From a virus, in IMG/VR virus record IMGVR_UViG_3300031999_000129, positions 1 through 32,142 of that record: a stretch of 32,142 nucleotides of DNA; one strand, 5' to 3'. Position numbers and translations under genes: made by a program. How positions within the stretch are numbered: the first letter of the stretch is position 1; every line of letters begins with the position of its first letter. Under the pieces are notes generated by a model, which did not search any database, was not told where the DNA came from, and saw only the letters and a list, made by a program, of their open reading frames with translations. Shown here one piece after another: positions 15,973 to 22,873 of this stretch.

Positions 15973-16475
15973 TGGCTACCGTTTGGGGTCCATTGGCCAT
16001 GTCCTATCTCGACCTGCCACCACCTATTGTGGAAGAGACAATAGAGTTTCCATTGGCCATGTCCTACCTCGACTTGCCTCCTCCTATTGTGGAAGAGGCG
16101 GAAGTTGTACCAGAGGCAATCGAGTGGGTAGCTCCGCTTGCATCTGCTGACGTCATCAGTCCAGTTGTCACCTATATTTATCCTGGAGAACTAGACACGT
16201 TACGAGTGGCCGACCCGATCATTTTTTCTGTAGTAGACTCGACTGGAAACTTGAATCGTATACTTGCGGCTGTGGAGATTATACCAACGGGTATTCAGGA
16301 ATTGGTTCATGATGGGCTATCGTTTACATCCATGTACCGATTGGGATCGTCAAGAACTGCTATTGAGAATGGGTTTGAATACGTGGTGCGAAGGCGCCAT
16401 GGGTGGCCCACTGGGACACAAATTCGAGTACGCGTTTGGGCGGTTGATTCCGCTGGAAATATTGAAGGCGCATAG
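15972..16475 (+). CDS. Paralogue C2, small Ig-like tail protein with internal repeat
   Basis: 167 residues starting at the ATG that shares one base with the B2 stop (TGATG at 15970-15974). Residues 7-46 are two copies of a 20-residue unit, P-L-A-M-S-Y-L-D-L-P-P-P-I-V-E-E plus four variable residues. Then comes V-V-P-E-A-I-E-W, also present in C1 as L-V-P-E-A-I-E-W, and the Ig-like domain (about 65-165) with D-S-T-G-N-L-N-R, E-L-V-H-D-G-L-S-F, F-E-Y-V-V-R-R and V-W-A-V-D-S-A-G-N. C1 lacks the repeat, so the N-terminal stalk differs between the copies while the domain is kept. The gp25-like gene follows after nine bases. Confidence 0.72.
   Translation: MATVWGPLAMSYLDLPPPIVEETIEFPLAMSYLDLPPPIVEEAEVVPEAIEWVAPLASADVISPVVTYIYPGELDTLRVADPIIFSVVDSTGNLNRILAAVEIIPTGIQELVHDGLSFTSMYRLGSSRTAIENGFEYVVRRRHGWPTGTQIRVRVWAVDSAGNIEGA
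15990..16109 (+). repeat. 60-base in-frame tandem repeat in C2
   Basis: Two adjoining 60-base units (about 15990-16049 and 16050-16109). The second copy differs from the first mostly at third codon positions in the first 48 bases, keeping the 16 residues PLAMSYLDLPPPIVEE unchanged; the last four residues differ (TIEF against AEVV). Confidence 0.9.
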
Positions 16476-16484
16476 GAGAAATAC

Positions 16485-17024
16485 ATGAGCATGGATTCGA
16501 CATGGAGCACTCCACCAATTCCTGCGGAACCAACTCCTCCGACGGTTGGCGTCCCCGTTTTGCCGCAGGTGAGCGAGGGGCCGGCACTCATTGGAGGCGG
16601 AGATTTTCTTGGAAGCGGCCTTACCCGTCCATTCCGCCGGGACCGCAAGCTTGATTTTGCGTCGGCCAATGGGGTGCGCTTGGTTGCCTCGTGCGTAGGG
16701 CAGGTGCTTGGTACGCGTTCGGCGGCTGGACGATTCCAAGGGGAGCTTCCCTGGAGGGATGAGTTTGGCTCGTCGTTGTACATGGTACGCCATCGAGCGA
16801 ACGACGACACCACGAGGGAATTGGCTAGAATCGGGGTCGTTGAGGCGCTTACACGCTGGGAGCCTAGGGTTCAGGTGACGAACGTGGAGATCATCGCGGA
16901 GGACGTCGAGGGCTTGGGAGAGGTAGCAATTGGCGTCCGCGCTCAATTTGACATCATCTCGAGGAACAGTGCCAGCAACGCTGTGTTGATGCCGGGCATT
17001 GAGGCGACGATCCCCCTTGGATAA
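16485..17024 (+). CDS. Baseplate wedge protein (gpW/gp25-like)
   Basis: 179 residues. Residues about 40-178 resemble the GPW/gp25 family: G-x-G-L-x-R-P-F-R-R-D, then a long helix, G-E-L-P-W-R-D-E-F-G-S (the most typical motif of the family), H-R-A-N-D-D-T-T, an A-L-T-R-W-E-P-R segment and a final strand. The first 40 residues are a proline-rich extension absent in T4 gp25 and P2 gpW, which are shorter. In contractile systems this protein is the sheath-initiating wedge component. AGGAG seven bases before the ATG. The J-like gene follows, the standard W-J order. This and the next gene are the strongest evidence for a contractile tail. Confidence 0.88.
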   Translation: MSMDSTWSTPPIPAEPTPPTVGVPVLPQVSEGPALIGGGDFLGSGLTRPFRRDRKLDFASANGVRLVASCVGQVLGTRSAAGRFQGELPWRDEFGSSLYMVRHRANDDTTRELARIGVVEALTRWEPRVQVTNVEIIAEDVEGLGEVAIGVRAQFDIISRNSASNAVLMPGIEATIPLG

Positions 17025-17052
17025 TTGAAGGTCTTTGGGATAGGATGCCCCC

Positions 17053-18564
17053 ATGACGTCATTGCTCGGGTCCAACCTCACGTATTCCGAGAAAGATTTT
17101 GATAGTCTTCGTGTGCGTCTCATAAACCTGGCGCGGTCAGCGTTCCCCGAGTGGACCGATTTCAACGTCGCAAATTTTGGCAACCTTCTTCTTGAGTTGT
17201 TCGCGTTCGTTGGGGACGTGCTGTTGTTTTACCAGGACAACCAAGCCCGCGAATCGAGAATCAGCACCGCGCAACTTCGGAAGAATATGCTGGCCCTGAC
17301 AAAGCTCATTGGGTACTTGCCGAGGGGATCGGCTGCGGCGACTGCAAATCTGACCGTCACCCTTGCAGCCGTGCCAGTCGGTGACGTTCTCATTCCGGCC
17401 CGGTCGACATTCCGCACGGAGCAGATTACGACGCCAGTTATTTTTCAGACCTTGCTTGCGACAACGATTCCTGCTGGAACCAATCCACCCGTAGCGACCA
17501 TCCTTGTCGAGAATAGCGCGTTCAGCCTACAGGTTTTCGTATCGACTGGGCTGCCGAATCAGGAATATATTCTGAACGATTACCCGTATCTCGACAGCTC
17601 AGCGAGGGTATCTGCAGACGGAGTGTACACCCAGGTTGACAACTTTCTTGATTCGCTGTCCACGAGCGCCCACTTTACCGTGACCGTTGACGAGAACGAC
17701 CGAGCTACAATTCGGTTTGGAAACGGGATTTCCGGTAGCATCCCTGTCGGAAACATTTCGGTGCTTTACAAGACAGGTGGGGGCGTGAACGGGAACGTGG
17801 AGAGCAACTCCATAGTAAGGGTGGATGTTCCATACAAAGACGAGTTTGGAAATGCTGTGGTGATGTCCGTTACGAATCCGGCAGCAGCGAGCAACGGGTT
17901 CAATCGAGATGGGCTCGAGCAGATTCGGATTTACGGGCCTGAGAGTTTGCGCACGTTGACGAGGACGGTCAGCCGTGAGGATTACGAGATCAACGCCCGG
18001 CGCGTGTCGGGTGTCAGCCGCGCCTTGATGCTCACCTCGAATGAGCGTCCTGGGATTCTAGAAAACCAGGGCATGCTCCATGTGATCCCAACTGGGGGTG
18101 GTCTCCCGACGCAGCTACTCAAGGATGCTGTACTCACGTCGGTTACAGAGACCTACCCAAACACGTTGACGTTCCTTGTGAGCGTGGAGGATCCTGAATA
18201 TCTGCCAGTCGACGTGCAGGCGACCGTGTTTTTGTCGGCTGGCCAGACGGCGAGTGTCGTTTCCGCTCGAATTCTCGCAAATTTGACGTCCTTTTTTGCG
18301 ATCGAGACGTACGACGGGAGCCCGAACACGACCGTAAACTTTGGCTACTATATGCAGGACGAGAATGGCGACCCAATCAATGAGATCGCCTGGTCGGACG
18401 TGTTCAACGTAATTCGTGACACGACCGGTGTTCGGAAGATTGGGGACACCCTCGGGTCCTTGCTGTTGAACGGGGAACGTAGCGACGTCTCGATTGGGGT
18501 ACAGCAATTTCCAACTCTCGGAAACGTCGTGTTGCTCAACGGCTCGACGGGGAGCGCGCTGTAG
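17053..18564 (+). CDS. Baseplate assembly protein J-like (gp6/gpJ family)
   Basis: 503 residues. Typical J-family features are visible: an opening helix D-F-D-S-L-R-V-R-L-I, a conserved F-x-E-L-F-A-F-V-G-D-V-L-L-F-Y-Q-D-N near 50-70, the helix L-I-G-Y-L-P-R-G, a domain with R-F-G-N-G-I-S-G-S-I-P near 220, G-G-G-V-N-G-N-V near 240, and T-R-T-V-S-R-E-D-Y-E near 310. These proteins build the wedge ring of the baseplate. The gene is preceded by the gp25-like gene and its stop overlaps the next start by one base (TAGTG). Length is greater than P2 gpJ (about 300 residues), closer to the longer injection-system versions. Confidence 0.9.
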   Translation: MTSLLGSNLTYSEKDFDSLRVRLINLARSAFPEWTDFNVANFGNLLLELFAFVGDVLLFYQDNQARESRISTAQLRKNMLALTKLIGYLPRGSAAATANLTVTLAAVPVGDVLIPARSTFRTEQITTPVIFQTLLATTIPAGTNPPVATILVENSAFSLQVFVSTGLPNQEYILNDYPYLDSSARVSADGVYTQVDNFLDSLSTSAHFTVTVDENDRATIRFGNGISGSIPVGNISVLYKTGGGVNGNVESNSIVRVDVPYKDEFGNAVVMSVTNPAAASNGFNRDGLEQIRIYGPESLRTLTRTVSREDYEINARRVSGVSRALMLTSNERPGILENQGMLHVIPTGGGLPTQLLKDAVLTSVTETYPNTLTFLVSVEDPEYLPVDVQATVFLSAGQTASVVSARILANLTSFFAIETYDGSPNTTVNFGYYMQDENGDPINEIAWSDVFNVIRDTTGVRKIGDTLGSLLLNGERSDVSIGVQQFPTLGNVVLLNGSTGSAL

Positions 18565-19484
18565 TGACAATTTTGAACGGAAGCTTCGAGGATCAAGCGA
18601 CGGGTATTCAGCCTGGGAACGCAAACGGCTGGAGCGTCACGGAGACGTCGACCGCGCTCGACTACGCTGAGTTTGTGGTCTCGATTCTTGGTGCTGGGAC
18701 TTTGACAGGGGCGTGTGAGGAGTTCGAGGGGGAGTGGCCGTCAGGCTACAGCACGGGGCTTGTGCACGGTTTTGTGGGCTACTACAGCGATTTGGATCCT
18801 GTGGCGTTCAATTCTATGGCTGGTGCTCCTTCCAGGTACGAGAATTTTGAGACCCTGTGGAGCTTGGGGGCGCAGGGGGTCTTCTATTTTGATCACATCG
18901 TCGGTGAGTTTTTCGCCGTCGACGTGACGGAGGCCTCTGGATCGGAGCCCGTCGAGGATTTTGACGAGGGCTGGCCTGCTGGGACCTTGTTCCATGGGGC
19001 GTTTGAGCCTTCCGATCTAACGGCTGCGGTTTTTGATTCGGCGGGCACCTCGGAAACGGTAGAGGATTTCGAGGAGCTATGGAACAACGTCTACAACTGG
19101 GAGTTCCCCGCGAGCGGAGCTGGCAGCGAGCTGACATTCGCTGTGTTTTTCATCGCCTTCATGGTGACCGATACGATTGAGAGCTTCAACGTGTTGAAGC
19201 CAGACCTCGGGGAGGTGGCGGCAGACCCGGCGACGGACACGTTTACATGTCTTTCCCATGGATTGTCAGATCTGTGGCGGATAACCTTTCGGAACGAAGA
19301 CGGCCAACTTCCGGAAGGCGTGTATGCAAATATGCGTTATTTCGTGCAAAACAAGACGACCGATACGTTTCAGGTATCATGGACAATTTCTGGGTCTCCA
19401 ATTTCGATAGGAGACTTCGGATCTGGCGAACATTTTGTGGTACATGATGATCGGTCGTTTTGGGTGACCGAGCTGGATAGCTGA
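18564..19484 (+). CDS. Repeat-containing putative virion protein
   Basis: 306 residues starting at GTG 18564, sharing one base with the previous stop. The opening N-G-S-F-E-D-x-x-x-G-x-x-P-G-x-A-x-G-W resembles the beginning of jelly-roll carbohydrate-binding modules. An acidic-aromatic motif, E-x-F-(E/D)-x-x-W, then returns at intervals of roughly 35-45 residues: E-E-F-E-G-E-W (about 52), E-N-F-E-T-L-W (about 93), E-D-F-D-E-G-W (about 132), E-D-F-E-E-L-W (about 168), and a degenerate E-S-F-N near 207. The stretch after about 220 is a separate beta domain. It lies between J-like and unknown tail genes, so it is probably a baseplate or fibre-attachment part. The family was not recognised. Confidence 0.72.
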   Translation: MTILNGSFEDQATGIQPGNANGWSVTETSTALDYAEFVVSILGAGTLTGACEEFEGEWPSGYSTGLVHGFVGYYSDLDPVAFNSMAGAPSRYENFETLWSLGAQGVFYFDHIVGEFFAVDVTEASGSEPVEDFDEGWPAGTLFHGAFEPSDLTAAVFDSAGTSETVEDFEELWNNVYNWEFPASGAGSELTFAVFFIAFMVTDTIESFNVLKPDLGEVAADPATDTFTCLSHGLSDLWRITFRNEDGQLPEGVYANMRYFVQNKTTDTFQVSWTISGSPISIGDFGSGEHFVVHDDRSFWVTELDS

Positions 19485-19491
19485 GGGAATC

Positions 19492-20223
19492 ATGGCGCAG
19501 GCAGACTGGGCATTTCTTACAGGCGGGTTGGGGTCGGGGAGCGTCGCACGAGGTGTGACCGCTGGGGTGGTCCCCCCAAATGGTGGGGGGAGCTTTGTTT
19601 ACGGGTTCAACTCGCTGGCCATCGTGGATGGCGCGGTTGCGCTATGCTGTAGCCTGTCTGGCTTTGCACCGATGGCCAAGGGAGGATCCATTCGAGGAGC
19701 TATCAAGCGTGCTCCTGGAGGGGGCGCGATTGGGTTTGCTCCGTTCTTTTTCATCGGCCTTCAAGGGGGAGCTGTATCCGATTCCGGCTATCTTCTTGGG
19801 CTTGGGGATGAGTCGCCCCATCATATCGTGCTTCGGAAGGGATCGATTCTGACCGGGTTGCCAGACCTGGCGGCCGATCCAGACGGGACAAGCCACATTC
19901 TCATGCGGAGCACCGAGACTTTCGAGGAAGATACTTGGCTCCAACTGAGGTTAGATTTTATCGTGCAGGGCTCGGGCGACGTCGTTCTGCAGTGTTTTGC
20001 GAACGACCTGACGGTGAATGCCGTGACGGCTCCAGTATGGGAAACCATCGCAGGAATGGAAGGCCCACTGATTCCGAGCGTGGAAGGCTTCGTCGACGAT
20101 GCCCTTGGGATCAATACTGGATCTGTGCCGTTTACCTCGGGACGTGCTGGGTTTGCATTTCGAGTCGAAGACGTGACAAGACGGGCGCACTTTGATTCGA
20201 TCGAAATTGCCAGGCAGCTTTAA
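19492..20223 (+). CDS. Putative beta-sandwich virion protein
   Basis: 243 residues, not recognised as a named family. The sequence alternates short strands with glycine-rich turns and resembles a LamG/concanavalin-type sandwich: G-S-F-V-Y-G-F-N-S near 30, I-R-G-A-I-K-R near 68, F-F-F-I-G-L-Q near 84, Y-L-L-G-L-G-D near 99, T-W-L-Q-L-R-L-D-F near 147, and a closing G-R-A-G-F-A-F-R-V near 220 followed by A-H-F-D-S-I-E-I. Such domains in tails are often structural or sugar-binding. GAGGG lies just before the ATG. It is in the continuous + operon between two other unassigned genes. Confidence 0.7.
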   Translation: MAQADWAFLTGGLGSGSVARGVTAGVVPPNGGGSFVYGFNSLAIVDGAVALCCSLSGFAPMAKGGSIRGAIKRAPGGGAIGFAPFFFIGLQGGAVSDSGYLLGLGDESPHHIVLRKGSILTGLPDLAADPDGTSHILMRSTETFEEDTWLQLRLDFIVQGSGDVVLQCFANDLTVNAVTAPVWETIAGMEGPLIPSVEGFVDDALGINTGSVPFTSGRAGFAFRVEDVTRRAHFDSIEIARQL

Positions 20224-20238
20224 TAGGGACGTCAGCGG

Positions 20239-20637
20239 ATGGCACTGAGCGCGTTCCAGCATGAATTGGGTCGCAAGTTTGGGAGGCTCGCTGTATCGGG
20301 GGCTCCAGACGGCGTCTACGTTTTCGAGCTTGGTTCGCAAATTCGAGAAGACGTCTACCTTGAAATTGGAAACTACGTTCAGGTTGCCCAGTCGTCTATC
20401 GCGTTTGATTCCCAGGCGACCCTAGTACGATTGCGAATCAAGGTGGCCCTTCCATTGGTGCTGGAGGGGGCCGTCTGGAAGTTGTCTGCGCGGCTGAATT
20501 CAACAACGTGTTACACGAGGTATCTCCGAGCCGAGCAGAGAGGGCTCGTGCTCGCTGACATTTGCATTCCAACGATTGGGGCAACAGGGGGCGCCACGAA
20601 CACCATTTCTGTCCGGCTGACATTGGAGGCTGCATGA
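20239..20637 (+). CDS. Small beta-rich tail protein, unknown
   Basis: 132 residues, no family recognised. Strand-like segments dominate (GVYVFELG, VYLEIGNYVQV, LVRLRIKVALPL, GLVLADICI, NTISVRLTLEA), suggesting a compact beta fold. An AGGGA lies nine bases before the ATG, and the stop overlaps the start of the following gene (ATGA at 20634-20637). The context in the baseplate operon suggests a virion or assembly role; nothing in the sequence fixes it. Confidence 0.68.
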   Translation: MALSAFQHELGRKFGRLAVSGAPDGVYVFELGSQIREDVYLEIGNYVQVAQSSIAFDSQATLVRLRIKVALPLVLEGAVWKLSARLNSTTCYTRYLRAEQRGLVLADICIPTIGATGGATNTISVRLTLEAA

Positions 20638-21110
20638 TACCAATGTCCGTACGGGAACTTCGAGAGAAGGCGCCGCTTCCGCTCGAAGTACACGTGTCGG
20701 GGTTATGCTTCCGCCGATTGCAGGGCATGTGGTCGGTGTTGCTCCAACGCTTGCCAGGTGATCAAGAGTTTGTTCAGGGTTGTAGGGATGGCTGTGGCGG
20801 GTGCCTGCGTGCGTATGAGACTTTTCAGGACGGGGTGCGCAGAATTTTTTGCGCTGAGTTAGGACTGGTCGTGTCATTCCACGGGGTGCATGAGTTTTAT
20901 GAAATTCCGTGGAAAAGTGGGATTATACCTGGGATTCGATTCCTTTGTTTGTATGAGGCTCAGGTGGGCTCGGCTTTGTTGAGTGGGGACTCTGGGTGGT
21001 TCATGAAGGAATCCGTTGAGCAGATGGCCGGAGATGAATTCATCCCTGGGATTAAGTCCAGGGTACTGGATTGGTTTGACGAGCTGCAACTTCGAGGGTG
21101 CGCGGGCTGA
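20634..21110 (+). CDS. Cysteine-containing tail-operon protein, unknown
   Basis: 158 residues from the ATG that overlaps the preceding stop (ATGA); an in-frame upstream extension exists but lies inside the previous gene. A C50-x-x-x-C54-x-x-C57 cluster (CRDGCGGC) near the middle and aromatic strands in the second half (FYEIPWKSG, RFLCLYEAQVG) are visible; the C-terminus is a helix. The cysteines could bind a metal. The stop overlaps the next gene by one base (TGATG), so it is translationally coupled on both sides. No family was recognised; comparable positions in other phages hold small baseplate or fibre-assembly proteins. Confidence 0.68.
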   Translation: MIPMSVRELREKAPLPLEVHVSGLCFRRLQGMWSVLLQRLPGDQEFVQGCRDGCGGCLRAYETFQDGVRRIFCAELGLVVSFHGVHEFYEIPWKSGIIPGIRFLCLYEAQVGSALLSGDSGWFMKESVEQMAGDEFIPGIKSRVLDWFDELQLRGCAG

Positions 21111-22870
21111 TGGCGATCCGAGTTCAACTTCCTTCGGTTCAGATTGACCTCATCCGAGAAGACCTTGGGGATGCAACCCAGGGCACTGTGTTGTCTGGTG
21201 GGGCGGAGCCGTTCGCGCTCGTCGACGGAGACACGCTTACCATTCAGATCGATGGGGGTGGAACGCAAACGATTACGTTCCATGCCATCGATTTCGTCGA
21301 TGTAGCCGATGCAACGCTGGCTGAAGTTTTGGCGGTGTTGGGGGCGTCGACTGGAATTACTGGAGCGGTCGCGAGTGGGGAAGCTGGGGCGATCCGAATT
21401 ACGTCGGCAACCTGGGGATACGGCTCATCGGTTCAGGTTACAGGTGGGACGGGAAACGGAGTTCTTGGGTTTGATACCGCTTTGCATCGCGGTGCTAATT
21501 TCGTTCCGGTCACCCAGCTTATCAACAGAATTCCTGAAAATTCCGAGTATGGAGTTCCAACCGATGCCGACATCGAGCTGGAGCTTCATTCTGGAAGTGG
21601 TGTGGCCCCGACGCTTGGGGACGTCGAGGTTCGCGTCAATGACGCCCTGGTGTTTGACGGGGCGGATTGGCAAGCGGGCTGGGCTGGGGCAGACACTACC
21701 CCGAACGCAGCCACGCTTCGCCTGGTGTTTGCACCTTCTGGCGTTTTCGACCCGGACACAGAGTACACCGTTGGCGTGGTGGTCGTCGCTGGGCTCGATG
21801 ACGAGTACACGTTTCGGACCGCTGACAACATCACGCCCCAGCTCGTTTCTGCCGAAGTGCGTTCTCAGACGTTCGTGCGAGTTGTGTTCAATGAGGCTGT
21901 GAAGCAGGTCAGCCCAACAAACACTGACGACGCGCTCAACCCAGCAAACTACGTTTTTTCAAGAGCGTCAATTCCATCCGTCGAGGTCGTGGCCTACGAG
22001 GTCACCCCGGTTGATACCCGAACGGTGGACGTGGAAGTCGACACGGAGTTGAGCTGGGGTTGCCAATATCTGCTCACGGTCGCAAATGTCGCTGACGTTT
22101 ACGGGAATATCATCGTCACCCCAAACGATGAGGCCATATTCGTTACGCTGAGCCAGCCCTGGCCTGCGGGCCGCCGATGGCAGTTGCTCGAGTTCATACC
22201 GCAGATCAACCGTACTGAGGATGTGACCGGTGAGCTGGCGAGGTTCATCGGCTGCCTTCAGGACGTGTGCGATTTGCTGCTCAAGCTCATCGACGATTGG
22301 ACACGAATTCTGGACGTGGACCTTGCCGATGAGAAGTGGCTCGACTGGATGCTGCTCGACCTTGGGAATCCCTTTTCGTTTTCGGAACTCGAGGTGGTGG
22401 ACAAGCGGCGTCTTCTGAAGGTGCTCGTCGACATGTACCGGGAGAAGGGTACGTCGATTGGGCTCCGCAACGTGATTCGGTTTTTCCTGGGGCTGGAAGT
22501 TACGATCAATATTTTCAATGGCCTCGGCTGGGTACTCAGTGACGAGGCCACATTGGACGCCGCCGACCCACCAGTGCTAGGCGACCCATTGGCAGGCTAT
22601 GCCAATGAGTTGGTAGGGGATGCGACATTGGGGTCTGGGGATTCCTGGTTGCTTTACAGCTTTGAGATCGAAAGCGCCGTTGCCTTGACGGCTATGCAGC
22701 GACAACGCATAACGAAAATCGCTGAGTTGATGAAGCCAGGTCACACGCATTTGCTTCGCATCGTAGAGCCGACGTTGCCAGACGAAGAACTCGACCATCT
22801 CGAGCTTGGGTTTTCTCGATTGGGCGGCGTGAGTTATACAGGCGAGTGGATTTTGCACGGAGTGGTGTAG
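21110..22870 (+). CDS. gpI-like tail protein fused to Ig-like N-terminal domains
   Basis: 586 residues from the ATG at 21110 that shares one base with the previous stop; a GTG four codons upstream is an alternative. Residues about 20-115 form a beta module with a L-T-I-Q-I-D-G-G-G-T-Q-T-I-T-F opening and S-S-V-Q-V-T-G-G-T-G, a type seen in several tail and wall proteins. Residues about 130-345 contain two Ig/Big-like domains, each beginning with P-x-L-V-S-A or P-T-x-A-D-I and including V-V-F-N-E-A-V. Residues about 355-586 match the P2 gpI family: L-L-E-F-I-P-Q-I-N-R, D-L-L-L-K-L-I-D-D-W, W-L-D-W-M-L-L-D-L-G-N-P, R-E-K-G-T-S-I-G-L-R-N-V. P2 gpI alone is about 180 residues, so this is a large fusion. 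gpI-type proteins sit where fibres attach, agreeing with the fibre gene next to it. Confidence 0.83.
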   Translation: MAIRVQLPSVQIDLIREDLGDATQGTVLSGGAEPFALVDGDTLTIQIDGGGTQTITFHAIDFVDVADATLAEVLAVLGASTGITGAVASGEAGAIRITSATWGYGSSVQVTGGTGNGVLGFDTALHRGANFVPVTQLINRIPENSEYGVPTDADIELELHSGSGVAPTLGDVEVRVNDALVFDGADWQAGWAGADTTPNAATLRLVFAPSGVFDPDTEYTVGVVVVAGLDDEYTFRTADNITPQLVSAEVRSQTFVRVVFNEAVKQVSPTNTDDALNPANYVFSRASIPSVEVVAYEVTPVDTRTVDVEVDTELSWGCQYLLTVANVADVYGNIIVTPNDEAIFVTLSQPWPAGRRWQLLEFIPQINRTEDVTGELARFIGCLQDVCDLLLKLIDDWTRILDVDLADEKWLDWMLLDLGNPFSFSELEVVDKRRLLKVLVDMYREKGTSIGLRNVIRFFLGLEVTINIFNGLGWVLSDEATLDAADPPVLGDPLAGYANELVGDATLGSGDSWLLYSFEIESAVALTAMQRQRITKIAELMKPGHTHLLRIVEPTLPDEELDHLELGFSRLGGVSYTGEWILHGVV

Positions 22871-22873
22871 CCC

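Larger units (their letters stand above)
13099..16475 (+). repeat. Tandem cassette copy 2 (A3-B2-C2)
   Basis: Direct-orientation partner of 9684-13090, separated from it by eight bases. The identical blocks are 13687-13728, 13773-13813, 14476-14498 and 15733-15758. Lengths are close: A 388 against 392 residues, B 565 in both, C 167 against 173. Confidence 0.85.

Noticed and set aside
8534-16475. Diversity-generating retroelement acting on the A or B genes
   Set aside because: Variable paralogues suggest it, but I see no reverse transcriptase, no template repeat and no adenine-biased variable repeat in the window.
9684-16475. Invertible fibre switch between the two cassettes
   Set aside because: Copies are direct, not inverted, and no invertase gene is in the window.
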